DNA of 64,000 bases from DASYXZ01 sp035946625 (GCA_035946625.1 DASYZE010000045.1:1-64000), one strand, 5' to 3'. Shown: positions 26,974 through 36,778, counted from the stretch's first letter. Numbers and translations: made by a program. The notes: generated by a model from the sequence alone, not told the origin.

Positions 26974-29900
26974 GTGTTCAGAATCCATTCTCGCCAGGGC
27001 TCAGGGTTGCGAGTTTGCGGCGAATTCTTATATAACCAGTCTCGCAGGATCAGATTGCGCTCTGGTGGTTTCCCGGGAACCACCGGAGCCCTGGTCTTAA
27101 TTGCAATTTCCATGCTTTCGGGCGCGGGAGCCGCCCTGGCCGCCACACCAAAACTTTACGTCCAGGAAACCGACCACTTTCGGGTCATTTACTATAATCC
27201 CGCTCACGAATATCTGGTTCCGTACCTGATTCGTTGCGCCGAAAATGACCTCAAATTTGACCATCAGCTCTTTCACTACACACCTTCGCAGAAAATTACC
27301 ATCCTATTAAAAGACTTTTCCGATCGGGGCAACGGTGCCGCCGGACCATTTCCAGTCAATAACATCGGGGTTGAAATGGAGCCACCGAACTACACGTTTG
27401 AAATCCTTCTCACCAACGAGAGGATCAGCGACCTCCTCAACCATGAGATGATTCACATCGTCATGGGCGACAATACTTCAAGCAGTGACCGGCGGGCGCG
27501 AAAGATTTTCCTCGGCAAGATTCTCCCCAACGCCGACGATCCTGAATCGATGTTCTTCAGCAGCTTGATCAGTCCCCGACAATACTCGCCACGCTGGTTC
27601 CACGAGGGGATTGCGGCCTTCATGGAAACCTGGTTGTCCGGCGGGCTGGGCCGGGCGCTGGGCGGCTATGATGAAATGGTTTTCCGGGCCATGGTGCGCG
27701 ACAAAAGCTACATTTACAACTATGTTGGGCTCGAATCCGAAGGTACGGCCATTGACTTCCAGATCGGCGCCAACTCCTATCTCTACGGAACCCGCTTCAT
27801 GACATTCCTGGCCGATCATTATGGGATAGATAAACTGCTTCAGTGGGTGACCCGCACAGATTCAAGCCGAAGATATTTCGCCTCGCAATTCAGGAGCGTC
27901 TATGGAAGACCCATGAAAGAAGTCTGGGACGATTGGATTACGGCGGAAAAGGAGTGGCAAAATGCGAACCTGGACCGCATCCGTCAATATCCAGTCACCA
28001 AGCCAAGCCGCTTGCCCTTTGAAACGCTGGGCTCGGTCTCACGAACCTATTATGAGCCATCCACCAAGACCATCTATGCGGCTGTGCAGTATGTAGGACA
28101 CATGGCCAGCCTGGTCGGTTTGCACACCGACACAGGGAAGATTGAGCACTTAACCGACGTTCAGGGTGCGATTTTATACTCAGTGACCTCCCTTGCGTTC
28201 GACGCAGCCCACCGGCGGATCTTCTACGCCTCCGACAACAAAAACTGGCGCGACCTGAACGTTTACGATCTCAACCAACATCATGCCAGGCGTCTCATCA
28301 AAGATACCCGGACCGGCGACCTCACCTACAATTCGCTTGACCAGTCGCTCTGGGGGATGCGCCACAGCGACGGTTTGTCGTCGCTGGTGCGAATCAAGCC
28401 TCCCTACACGAAGGTGGAGACCGTCCACACCTTTCCTTATGGCACCGATTTTTTTGATCTCGATCTTTCCCCGGACGGCAAAGACCTGACCGGCGCCATC
28501 TCCAATCTGAGCGGCGAGCAGAAATTGGTGGACTTCCAAATTGCGACCCTGCTCAAGAGCGAATATTCATTCGAAGTTCTTCACGATTTCGCCTACAACT
28601 CCCCTGAAAATTTCGTCCATTCGCCCGACGGACGATATCTTTACGGCAGCTCTTTCCAGACAGGCGTCTCCAACATCTTCCGTTACGATTTTCACACCAA
28701 ACAAATGGAGGTGTTGAGCAATGCTGAGACCGGCCTGTTTTGTCCCTTGCCCCTCCCGGACGGTCAATTAATCGCCCTCGAGTACACGGCCAAAGGTTTC
28801 GTGCCCGCATTCGTTCCAACCGTGCCGCTGAATGATGTGAGCGCCATCAATTATCTGGGTCAAGACTTGTTTGAAAAAACTCCTGTGCTCAAAACCTGGA
28901 AGCTGCCCCCGCCCTCGACGATCAACACCGAGAAGGTGATAACGTCCTCGGGCAGTTACTCCCCTTTGCGCGCCACCCGCCCGCTTTCCATCTATCCGAT
29001 TGTCCAGGGCTACAAGAACACCGAGGCGGTTGGGTTGCGGATGGATATGTCAGACGGATTGATGCTGAGCAACGGCGACGTGACGGCGTCTTATTCCCCA
29101 AGCACAGCCCTTCCGCTGAAGGAACGCTTTCATTTCGGCTTCACCGGGCAACTGTGGGACTGGAAGGTGAGCAGCTACTACAACAACGCCGATTTCTATG
29201 ACCTTTTCGGACCCACCAAGGTGAGCCGCAAAGGCGAGGCGATAAAAATCGAGAAAACCAAGAATCTGCTCTTCGATACGCCGCGCCGGTTGGACCTGCA
29301 TTCGAGCCTGGCGGCCTACTCAGGCCTGGAGGCGTTGCCCAATTATCAGAATGTACCGACGTCCATCAGCCGCTTTGCCATCGCGTCGGTTGGACTGAAA
29401 TACGAAAACCTGGACCAGTCCCTGGGCGCAATCGAGGACGAGGAAGGTACGGAGTGGCAGTTGAATTCAGGCTTAACTTACGCGGGTGGGAAGGGTTACA
29501 CGCAGGTCTACGGCACTTACGACCGCGGCTTTCTCCTGCCGATTCATAACTCTTCAATCTGGTTTCGCGGTTCGGCCGGAAAGGCTTTCGGCAACCCCAC
29601 CAGCCCATTTGCCAATTTTTTCTTTGGGGGCTTTGGCAACAACTGGGTGGACCATGGATCCATCAGCCGCTTCCGGGATTATTATAGTTTTCCGGGCGTC
29701 AAGCTCGACCAGATTGGCGCCTCGAGTTTTACCAAGCTTTTGACGGAATGGGACCTCCCTCCGGTAAGATTTCGCCGGGTGGGGTCCACGGTTCTTTATG
29801 TAAACTGGGCCCGGCTGTCCTTGTTTTCTTCGGGGATGGCTGCCAATCTGGGACGGGCGAATGGACGCCAGGAATTTGGGAATCTTGGGGCCCAAATTGA

Positions 29901-30018
29901 TTTTCGTACGGTACTTTTCACCTATTTTAAATCGACCTTTTCCACGGGATACGCACTCGCCAGGGACAATCTGGGAAAAGTTTCAGGCGAATACATGATC
30001 TCGCTTAAAATATTATAA
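26974..30018 (+). CDS. Gluzincin peptidase with beta-propeller and C-terminal outer-membrane-barrel-like domain
   Basis: 1014 residues. GTG start at 26974 with GGGAGG 13 bases upstream; signal helix at about residues 40-57 ending AALAATPK. Peptidase domain: HEMIH with H157, E158 and H161, and WFHEGIAAFMETW where E211 would be the third zinc ligand (peptidase-MA/gluzincin layout). From about residue 330 to 640 come WD40/TolB-like blades (SLAFDAAHRRIFYASDNKNW, DLDLSPDGKDLTG, HSPDGRYLYGSSF). The last 340 residues are strand-rich with aromatic alternation like BamA/D15 surface-antigen barrels, ending GEYMISLKIL. Likely outer membrane with the peptidase in the periplasm (inference). Cotranscription with the repeat gene is likely. 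Confidence 0.85.
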   Translation: MFRIHSRQGSGLRVCGEFLYNQSRRIRLRSGGFPGTTGALVLIAISMLSGAGAALAATPKLYVQETDHFRVIYYNPAHEYLVPYLIRCAENDLKFDHQLFHYTPSQKITILLKDFSDRGNGAAGPFPVNNIGVEMEPPNYTFEILLTNERISDLLNHEMIHIVMGDNTSSSDRRARKIFLGKILPNADDPESMFFSSLISPRQYSPRWFHEGIAAFMETWLSGGLGRALGGYDEMVFRAMVRDKSYIYNYVGLESEGTAIDFQIGANSYLYGTRFMTFLADHYGIDKLLQWVTRTDSSRRYFASQFRSVYGRPMKEVWDDWITAEKEWQNANLDRIRQYPVTKPSRLPFETLGSVSRTYYEPSTKTIYAAVQYVGHMASLVGLHTDTGKIEHLTDVQGAILYSVTSLAFDAAHRRIFYASDNKNWRDLNVYDLNQHHARRLIKDTRTGDLTYNSLDQSLWGMRHSDGLSSLVRIKPPYTKVETVHTFPYGTDFFDLDLSPDGKDLTGAISNLSGEQKLVDFQIATLLKSEYSFEVLHDFAYNSPENFVHSPDGRYLYGSSFQTGVSNIFRYDFHTKQMEVLSNAETGLFCPLPLPDGQLIALEYTAKGFVPAFVPTVPLNDVSAINYLGQDLFEKTPVLKTWKLPPPSTINTEKVITSSGSYSPLRATRPLSIYPIVQGYKNTEAVGLRMDMSDGLMLSNGDVTASYSPSTALPLKERFHFGFTGQLWDWKVSSYYNNADFYDLFGPTKVSRKGEAIKIEKTKNLLFDTPRRLDLHSSLAAYSGLEALPNYQNVPTSISRFAIASVGLKYENLDQSLGAIEDEEGTEWQLNSGLTYAGGKGYTQVYGTYDRGFLLPIHNSSIWFRGSAGKAFGNPTSPFANFFFGGFGNNWVDHGSISRFRDYYSFPGVKLDQIGASSFTKLLTEWDLPPVRFRRVGSTVLYVNWARLSLFSSGMAANLGRANGRQEFGNLGAQIDFRTVLFTYFKSTFSTGYALARDNLGKVSGEYMISLKIL

Positions 30019-30019
30019 T
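30014..30019 (+). promoter_or_regulatory. TATAAT seven bases before the PrsW-family ATG
   Basis: The perfect -10 hexamer overlaps the stop codon of the preceding gene, and no ribosome site precedes the ATG at 30027. The -35 position (ATACAT) is poor. It could give a leaderless internal transcript, or be chance. Confidence 0.3.
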
Positions 30020-30026
30020 CACGGCT

Positions 30027-31073
30027 ATGGGCCATCCTCTCGCCTTCGACTATGTCGCACGACTCGGCATCAGCATTCTGCCCGTGTTCGCGTTTCTGTT
30101 TGGACTGCGCTTTCTCGACAGCTACAAACTGGTGAGCTTGCGCCGAATCTTGATGGCTGTTTTCGCAGGCCTGGCGGTGGCAGGCATCTGCTATTTCATT
30201 AATAGTCTTGGATTTGAAATCATGCCCCTGAAAGGCCGTTGGTACCCCATCGTAGGCGCGCCGATACTCGAGGAAAGTCTCAAGGCTGCTTACATCGCTT
30301 ACCTGATGCGAAAGAGCCGCATTGGGTTTATGGTGGACGCAGCCATCTACGGCTTCGCCGTGGGGGCGGGTTTTGCTTTGTTGGAAAATATTGTTTATCT
30401 CAACTCGTTCCAGGACAAATCGCTGCTCCTCTGGACCATCCGGGGCTTCGGGACAGCCATGATGCACGGGGGCACCACAGCGATTTTCGGGATTATGGCC
30501 ACCACCTTGATCGCACGCGTTTCTTCCCACCCATGGTTCCTTTTCCTCCCCGGCTTGGTCATCGCCATCGGAATTCATTCTTTCTACAACATGGCGTTGC
30601 TTCCGCTCCTGGAGACTACGGTCGCCATCCTGATTGGGCTCCCGGTGCTGATGTCGTTGATTTTTCTCCAAAGCGAGAAATCTTTGCAGAGCTGGCTGGG
30701 CAATAAGTTGGATAAGGATATGGAGTTGATGCAGATGATTGCCACCGGACGGCTGGTGGAAACGAAGGCCGGCTTGTACCTACGGTCACTCACCAACTCT
30801 TTCCCGCCCCAGGTCGTGGGGGACATGCTTTGCCTGCTGCAAATCTCCCTGGAGTTGAGCGCGATTGCCAAAGGCGATCTGATGAGACGGGAAGCTGGAT
30901 TCCCGGTGACTCCCGATCCATCCCTGCCGGACAAATTCAAAGAGCTGGCTTTCCTCGAAAAGAGCATCGGGATGGCAGGTAAACTCGCTGTGGCCCCCCT
31001 GGTGTCAAGAAGTTCGCGCGACCTCTGGGAGGTCTACATGCTCAGCCAGGGAAGCAAGGCTTATCCAACATGA
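30027..31073 (+). CDS. PrsW-family intramembrane glutamic protease
   Basis: 348 residues. About eight hydrophobic segments in residues 8-215. The family motifs are present: ILEESLKA (Glu pair, near residue 81), GAGFALLENIVYL (catalytic-type Glu near 118), FGTAMMHGG (His near 145) and AIGIHSFYN (His near 178). A soluble C-terminal tail of about 130 residues is unusual. Bacillus PrsW cuts the anti-sigma factor RsiW; other members process membrane proteins. It begins 8 bases after the barrel gene, so the preceding single-helix repeat protein is a candidate substrate (inference). Confidence 0.88.
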   Translation: MGHPLAFDYVARLGISILPVFAFLFGLRFLDSYKLVSLRRILMAVFAGLAVAGICYFINSLGFEIMPLKGRWYPIVGAPILEESLKAAYIAYLMRKSRIGFMVDAAIYGFAVGAGFALLENIVYLNSFQDKSLLLWTIRGFGTAMMHGGTTAIFGIMATTLIARVSSHPWFLFLPGLVIAIGIHSFYNMALLPLLETTVAILIGLPVLMSLIFLQSEKSLQSWLGNKLDKDMELMQMIATGRLVETKAGLYLRSLTNSFPPQVVGDMLCLLQISLELSAIAKGDLMRREAGFPVTPDPSLPDKFKELAFLEKSIGMAGKLAVAPLVSRSSRDLWEVYMLSQGSKAYPT

Positions 31074-31151
31074 TCTGAGTGGATGTCCCTGGCCAGCCGA
31101 TGGGTCGCAAGGACAATTATCCCTTAAGGGCGCAACCTATTTCAAAACCAC

Positions 31152-31868
31152 TTAGCGATTCCCCCGATGAAATGCAAAGGGGTTGAAGTTCGTATCAGTG
31201 TCGAAATAATCTTCGCCCTCTTTCCTCTTCAGGAAATTCACGAGATTGTAGACTACGGGTAGGGCGGCAATTTCAATGGCGATTTTGAGAAAATATATCG
31301 AAAGGGAAATTATGGCGAGCACTTTAAGCGATTGAGTGCCATAAAATGCAAACACTATAAACACGACTGTGTCCATCGCTTGACCTGCCAAAGCTGCGCC
31401 CACAGTACGTGTCCATAAATATCGCCCCCGAGTGAGGATTTTCATTTTGGCCAGCACAAACGAATTTGTAAATTCGCCGAGGAAATATGCGGTCAAACTG
31501 GCAGCCACGATGCGAGGCACAACCCCCAGGATGGAATCGTAGGCGGCCTGGAGCGGCCATGTGGGGGACGGCGGAATCCGACCCACCAGCCAATAGCTGA
31601 GCGACATGAAGGCTGCCGCGGCAAATCCGGCCCAGATTACACGTCGAGCGCGCGCGTATCCATAGACTTCGGTCAATATTCCGCCCAGGATGTAGTTGAT
31701 GGGAATGAAAAGGGCGCCTCCGTTGAAGATCAAACCGCCAAGCGGAGCGAATATCTTTGAAGCCACCGTGCCCGTCACCAAAAGGGAAGCAACGAACGCC
31801 GCCACAAGCAGGTCCAAACACTTATGGGGTTTTTCAGCAGGAGGTGTGTCCAAGTTGTTCCCCAACAA
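31152..31868 (-). CDS. yhhQ: Queuosine precursor transporter (YhhQ/VUT family)
   Basis: 238 residues with six hydrophobic segments. Family signatures: GGLIFNGGALFIPINYILGG, ILTEVYGYARARRVIWAGF and FTNSFVLAKMKILTRGRYLW, where the last is typical for the preQ0/preQ1 permeases of the TIGR00697 group. A TGA lies directly upstream in frame, so translation must start at TTG (31868) or the next TTG; GGGGGAT precedes it. I looked for a preQ1 riboswitch in the upstream 230 bases and saw none. It is convergent with the PrsW gene. Confidence 0.88.
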   Translation of the reverse strand: MLGNNLDTPPAEKPHKCLDLLVAAFVASLLVTGTVASKIFAPLGGLIFNGGALFIPINYILGGILTEVYGYARARRVIWAGFAAAAFMSLSYWLVGRIPPSPTWPLQAAYDSILGVVPRIVAASLTAYFLGEFTNSFVLAKMKILTRGRYLWTRTVGAALAGQAMDTVVFIVFAFYGTQSLKVLAIISLSIYFLKIAIEIAALPVVYNLVNFLKRKEGEDYFDTDTNFNPFAFHRGNR

Positions 31869-32227
31869 TCAGTGATCCCCCATGTCGATGAGGTTGAGTG
31901 TAGCACGTTCGGCCAAAGTGACGGCTCCCTCCGGCGCAAAAGTGTCGGGCGGTTCCAGTGTGGTGCAGATTGCCGATCGAAGTGCCCAACTTTGTCAAAG
32001 CTTACCCCCCGCGATTCGCGCAATTCTCACGATCCAAAAGAGCGCGCTGCATGGCCGTCGCTCAAGGCTGCCCTTTCACCTATAATATGGACCTTGAAGT
32101 GAAATTGCGGTTAGGTCGCGGTGGCGGTGAGCTCAAGCCCCCCAGTTCGGAAAGAACGAAGTCAACCGTAGCGACTCTCCATGATATAAATTATGAGGCA
32201 TGATTTCAGTCCATAAGGAGCCCACAA

Positions 32228-33568
32228 ATGAAGGGTGTGAAGCTGACCGGAGTGATGACTCGCGAGGAGCGCCAGGAGTTTGGCAAGAGCCGGCGCGAGG
32301 TCGTTCACCGCGTTGACCAGGCGCTATGGGTGCCGCTGGCCACTCGGCGCGATCCCATAGATATCATCAATTCCGTTAACGCGACCCGAGTTCAGGATTT
32401 GGTCCCCATCAAAATGGGCCGCATGGCGGTGTCACCTTTCAATTTCTTCCGCGGCGCCGCTCCGGTGATGGCCGCCGACCTGGCCACCATGCCCGTGACC
32501 GGCGTGCAGGTGCAGATGTGCGGCGATGCGCACGTGCGCAACCTGGGCGCCTTTGCCGCGCCTGACGGCCACTTGATGTTCGACCTCAACGATTTTGACG
32601 AGACCTTCCCCGGTCCCTGGGAGTGGGATTTGAAACGGCTGGCCACCAGTCTGGTGCTGGCAGGCAACGAAGCCGGGGGAAATCACGGTGATTGCAAGGA
32701 TGCAGTAGAGGCGCTGGCCAGCAGCTACCGCGAAGCGATGGACATCTTTGCCGAAATGACCATGATTGACCTGGCCCGCTTCGAGGTGCGACGGCACACT
32801 CAGGTCAGCTTGATTCGCTCCATTCTGGGCAAAGCAGAACGCGTGACCCCCAAGGTCACCCTTGAAAAATTGACTTGTCCCGCCAAAGGCGGCTTGCGCC
32901 GCTTCCACGAACATCCACCCCTTCTCCACCATATTCCCGAGCCAGAGGAAAAAAGTGTTCTCGCATCGCTCGGTCCTTACCGCGAAACCATATCTCCGGA
33001 CCGGCAACGTGTGCTGGACGCCTACCACCCCGCCGATGTTGCTTTCAAGGTGGTTGGGACCGGAAGCGTGGGCACGCACGTGTATGTGGTCCTCTGCTTC
33101 GGGAACGGTCTTGAGGACCCGTTGTTCATCCAGGTCAAGGAAGAACCACCCTCGTGTTATGCGCCCTATCTGCCGGACGTTCCTCCCTTCCCTCATCAGG
33201 GACGGCGGGTGGCGGAAGGCCAGCGTCTGATGCAAACCGTTAGCGACCCTTTCCTGGGATGGACTTCCATTGACGGGCGCGATTATTTGGTGCGCCAATT
33301 GGCCGACCACAAAGCCACCGTGGACCCGGCGGAATTGCAGGGAGCAACATTAATAGAATTCGGCCTGGTGTGCGGCAAGATTCTGGCTAAAGCGCACGCA
33401 CGCACCGGAGACGCGGTGGAAATCAGCGCCTACTGCGGAAAAGCCGATAAGGTGGACAAAGCTCTGGCGCAATTCGCGACTGCCTATGCCCGGCAATCCT
33501 CGCGTGATCATGAGGCGCTGGTGAAAGCGATCAAAGAGGGTAGAGTTAAAGCGAGGCATCAGATTTAA
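32228..33568 (+). CDS. DUF2252 family protein (kinase-like fold)
   Basis: 446 residues, the usual DUF2252 length. Motifs: MAVSPFNFFRGAAPVMAADL, GDAHVRNLGAF, DLNDFDETFPGPWEWDLKRL, and late FIQVKEEPPSCYAP and GRDYLVRQLAD. GDAHxxN and NDFDE look like the catalytic HGDxxxxN and DFD motifs of aminoglycoside-phosphotransferase-like kinases, so phosphotransfer is plausible, but the substrate is unknown. Ribosome site AAGGAG precedes the ATG by 9 bases. Followed directly by a trpF fragment. Confidence 0.9.
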   Translation: MKGVKLTGVMTREERQEFGKSRREVVHRVDQALWVPLATRRDPIDIINSVNATRVQDLVPIKMGRMAVSPFNFFRGAAPVMAADLATMPVTGVQVQMCGDAHVRNLGAFAAPDGHLMFDLNDFDETFPGPWEWDLKRLATSLVLAGNEAGGNHGDCKDAVEALASSYREAMDIFAEMTMIDLARFEVRRHTQVSLIRSILGKAERVTPKVTLEKLTCPAKGGLRRFHEHPPLLHHIPEPEEKSVLASLGPYRETISPDRQRVLDAYHPADVAFKVVGTGSVGTHVYVVLCFGNGLEDPLFIQVKEEPPSCYAPYLPDVPPFPHQGRRVAEGQRLMQTVSDPFLGWTSIDGRDYLVRQLADHKATVDPAELQGATLIEFGLVCGKILAKAHARTGDAVEISAYCGKADKVDKALAQFATAYARQSSRDHEALVKAIKEGRVKARHQI

Positions 33569-33597
33569 TCCACCCGTCCCATGAAGCGAACTATCCC

Positions 33598-33840
33598 GCC
33601 CAGAGTGAGAATTTGCTGGGGGGCACGGGGCGGACTCACAATTGGAAGATAAGCGCCCAGAACCGCGCCGGGGTAGATGTGCTGATATTTCTGGCCGGCG
33701 GCCTGACTCGGGATAACGTACAGGACGCCATCCGCCAGGTGGGACCCTGGGCGCTGGATGTTTGCAGCGGCGTTCGAGCCCGCGGGAAGTTGGACGAACT
33801 TAAAATTTCCAGATTTTTTGCGGCAGTTTCCGCTGCTTGA
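33598..33840 (+). pseudogene. trpF: Phosphoribosylanthranilate isomerase 3' fragment
   Basis: About 80 C-terminal codons remain of a roughly 210-residue TrpF. Visible are LGGTGRTHNW (phosphate-binding GGTG), LIFLAGGLTRDNVQDAIRQV and the family end ALDVCSGVRARGKLDELKIS. The frame runs to TGA at 33838-33840. The 5' two thirds are missing, with the DUF2252 stop only 30 bases upstream, and no start or ribosome site is present. It is an isolated remnant; no other trp gene is in the window. Confidence 0.87.
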
Positions 33841-34018
33841 TGGCCGATGGCCCGGCCCCCAACCCGGCCTTTGAAAAGACGCCCCCATCCCCATCAAAAT
33901 TTCGGATACAATCTTCACGGGCCTTGCAATTTTACCAGGCGATGCGAAGCCCGCAGGTCGGAGTTGTGCTGGTAACTTTATTTGGCCCCCCAACTGATTC
34001 TGAGAGGTCTTCTTAATA

Positions 34019-36715
34019 ATGACGATGCTCGCGACCGGCGCTCCTGCGCATACTCTCGAAATTGATATTCCCTATCAGAGGTTTGTCCTGGAAAACGGAC
34101 TGACCTTGATCGTCCATGAAGATCACAAGGCTCCGATTGTGGCCGTTAACATCTGGTACCACGTGGGGTCCAAAAACGAGAGGCCGGGCAAGACCGGATT
34201 CGCCCACCTCTTCGAGCACCTGATGTTTGGGGGCAGCGAACACGCGCCGGGCCGCTACATTGACGCCATGGAGCGCATCGGCGCCACCGACCTTAACGGC
34301 ACCACCAATCCTGACCGCACAAATTATTTCGAGAACGTCCCCACCTCCGCCCTCGATTACACACTTTGGCACGAATCCGACCGCATGGGGCATCTGCTCG
34401 GCGCCTTGGATCAGAAGACGCTTGACCTTCAGCGCGGCGTGGTGCAAAACGAAAAGCGTCAGAGCGAAAATCAGCCCTACGGCGTCACCTACGAATTGAT
34501 TACCAAGAATACATACCCCGCCGGCCACCCTTATTCGTGGACGACCATTGGCGAGATGGCGGACCTGGACGCGGCGTCCATGAATGACGTGACGGAATGG
34601 TTCAAGACCTATTACGGCCCTTCGAACACCGTGATCGTTGTCGCGGGAGATATTGATGTTTCCACAGCCAAGGCAAAGGTCGAAAAGTATTTTGGCGACA
34701 TCCCCCCCGGCCCGCCCGTGGCGCATCAAGAGGTTTGGATTGCGAAAATGACGGGAACCCACCGCCAGGTAGTTCAGGACCGTGTGCCCCAATCGCGAAT
34801 CTATCAGGTGTGGAACGTCCCGGAATATGGCAGCGCGGACGGCGACTATCTCGATCTGGTAAGTGACGTCCTTTCGGTAGGCAAGACATCGCGGTTCTAT
34901 AAACGGCTGGTCTACGACGACCAGATCGCAACCGACGCCAATGCCTACGTCAATCTGGAAGAAATCGGCGGGCAGTTTGAGGTCCGGGCATCGGCGCGTC
35001 CCGGCCAGGATTTGGCCTTCGTGGAGCGCGCCTTGCAGGAGGAGCTGAACCGCTTTCTTAAAGATGGCCCAACGGCTGAAGAGTTGCAACGCGTGAAGAC
35101 CCAATACCAGGCGAGGTTCATTCGCGGGATCGAGCGCATTGGCGGGTTGGGCGGGAAGTCCGACCGGCTGGCACAGAGCCAAGTCTATCAGGGCAGCCCG
35201 GACGCATACAAAACATCGCTCAAACATGTTCGAGAGGCCACTGCGGAAGACCTGCGCGCCGCCGCCAACCGATGGCTTTCTGACGGCGTATATATTCTTG
35301 AAGTGCATCCCTTCCCTGAATACAAAACCGCTGCCTCAGGGGCGGACCGCTCGAAAGTGCCCGAGCCGGGCGCCCCGCCGCAATTAAAGCTGCCCCGGCT
35401 GCAGCACGCGAAGCTTTCAAACGGGCTGCAATTGATTCTTGCCGAACGGCACGAAGTCCCGGTGATCAATTTCTGGCTGACCGCAGACGCGGGCTACGCC
35501 GCCGACCAATCCGCCGCACCGGGAACTGCCAGCATGACTTCAGCTTTGCTCGACGGCGGGACCACCACCAGAAATGCGCTCCAGATCAGCGACCAACTGG
35601 CCATGCTGGGAGCGCAATTGAATGCAACTTCAAACCTGGACCGGTCTACCGTCCGCCTCTCGGCGCTGAAGTTCAATTTTGATCCTGCACTTGAAATCTT
35701 TGCCGATGTAATTCTGAATCCTGCCTTCCCGGAGGCTGACTTCAAGCGGCAACAGAAGCAGCAGATCGCGGCCATCCAGCGCGAAGAAAATACCCCCACT
35801 CAAATGGCATTGCGCATCCTCCCCGGATTGCTCTACGGGCAGGGCCACGCCTATGGGAACCCGCTCACCGGCTCAGGAACCAAGGCCAGCGTGGAAAAGA
35901 TGACCCGGGAAGATTTGGTCAGATTCCACAGCGCCTGGTTCCGGCCCAACCATTCCACCCTCATTATCGTGGGCGATACCACGCTTGCCGAAGTGACTCC
36001 CAAGCTCGAAAAGTTTTTTGCTCCGTGGAAGCCGCGAGAGGTTCCCGAAAAAAATATCAGCGTGGTCGAGCACTCGCCGGGAGTGAAGGTTTACCTGGTT
36101 GACAAACCCGGAGCACTTCAGTCCGTTGTCATTGCTGCCGATGTTGCTCCCCCCAAAGCCAATCCGAATGAAATCGCCATTGAGGCCATGAACGACGCGC
36201 TGGGAGGCAACTTCGGCTCCCGCATCAACTTGAATTTGCGCGAGGACAAACACTGGACTTACGGCGCCCGATCGATTTTGATTGGCGCCCAAGGGCAGCG
36301 GCCTTTCATCACCATTGCCCCCGTGCAGACCGACAAAACCCGGGAAGCGATGGAGGAAGTGAACAAGGAGTTCCAGGACATTATCCAGGGCCGTCCCATC
36401 ACCTCGGAAGAGCTCAAGAAGATTCAGGACAACAAAACCCTCAGCCTTCCGGGCTCGCGCGAAACCATGAACTCCGTGGGCCAATCCATAATCGACCAGG
36501 TGCAATTTGGCCTGCCCGATGACTATGACGAAACTTATGCCGGCAAAGTCCGGGCTCTTAAGACCACCGACGTCGATCAGGCTGCGCGTGAGGTTGTCCA
36601 CCCACAAAATATGATATGGGTGGTGGTGGGCGACCGGGCAAAAATCGAAGCGCGCGTTCGAGAATTGAATTGGGGAGAAATTCTGTTGCTCGACCCAGAA
36701 GGAAAGCGATTGTAA
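34019..36715 (+). CDS. M16 family zinc protease (pitrilysin/insulinase-like, fused two-unit form)
   Basis: 898 residues, consisting of two M16 units each with an active-like and an inactive-like half. The N-terminal unit has the inverted zinc motif HLFEH (H63, E66, H67) with the downstream glutamate in VVQNEKRQSENQ. The second unit (from about residue 455, LSNGLQLILAERHEVPVINF) lacks HxxEH, as usual. No signal peptide is evident from the ATG at 34019 (MTMLATGAPAHTLEID), which is unusual because many homologues are exported; an upstream alternative start was not found. Probably a peptide-degrading clamshell protease. Confidence 0.92.
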   Translation: MTMLATGAPAHTLEIDIPYQRFVLENGLTLIVHEDHKAPIVAVNIWYHVGSKNERPGKTGFAHLFEHLMFGGSEHAPGRYIDAMERIGATDLNGTTNPDRTNYFENVPTSALDYTLWHESDRMGHLLGALDQKTLDLQRGVVQNEKRQSENQPYGVTYELITKNTYPAGHPYSWTTIGEMADLDAASMNDVTEWFKTYYGPSNTVIVVAGDIDVSTAKAKVEKYFGDIPPGPPVAHQEVWIAKMTGTHRQVVQDRVPQSRIYQVWNVPEYGSADGDYLDLVSDVLSVGKTSRFYKRLVYDDQIATDANAYVNLEEIGGQFEVRASARPGQDLAFVERALQEELNRFLKDGPTAEELQRVKTQYQARFIRGIERIGGLGGKSDRLAQSQVYQGSPDAYKTSLKHVREATAEDLRAAANRWLSDGVYILEVHPFPEYKTAASGADRSKVPEPGAPPQLKLPRLQHAKLSNGLQLILAERHEVPVINFWLTADAGYAADQSAAPGTASMTSALLDGGTTTRNALQISDQLAMLGAQLNATSNLDRSTVRLSALKFNFDPALEIFADVILNPAFPEADFKRQQKQQIAAIQREENTPTQMALRILPGLLYGQGHAYGNPLTGSGTKASVEKMTREDLVRFHSAWFRPNHSTLIIVGDTTLAEVTPKLEKFFAPWKPREVPEKNISVVEHSPGVKVYLVDKPGALQSVVIAADVAPPKANPNEIAIEAMNDALGGNFGSRINLNLREDKHWTYGARSILIGAQGQRPFITIAPVQTDKTREAMEEVNKEFQDIIQGRPITSEELKKIQDNKTLSLPGSRETMNSVGQSIIDQVQFGLPDDYDETYAGKVRALKTTDVDQAAREVVHPQNMIWVVVGDRAKIEARVRELNWGEILLLDPEGKRL

Positions 36716-36778
36716 CCAGTCAGCAGAACGATCACAAATTATACTGAGTCGCTATAATCTGGAGCGTGAACCCAAACT

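Noticed and set aside
31869..32100. preQ1 riboswitch before the YhhQ-type gene
   Set aside because: No short C-rich loop with A-rich tail typical of the aptamer is visible upstream.
34013..35308. 431-codon minus-strand frame
   Set aside because: Antisense to the M16 protease; no recognisable domain.
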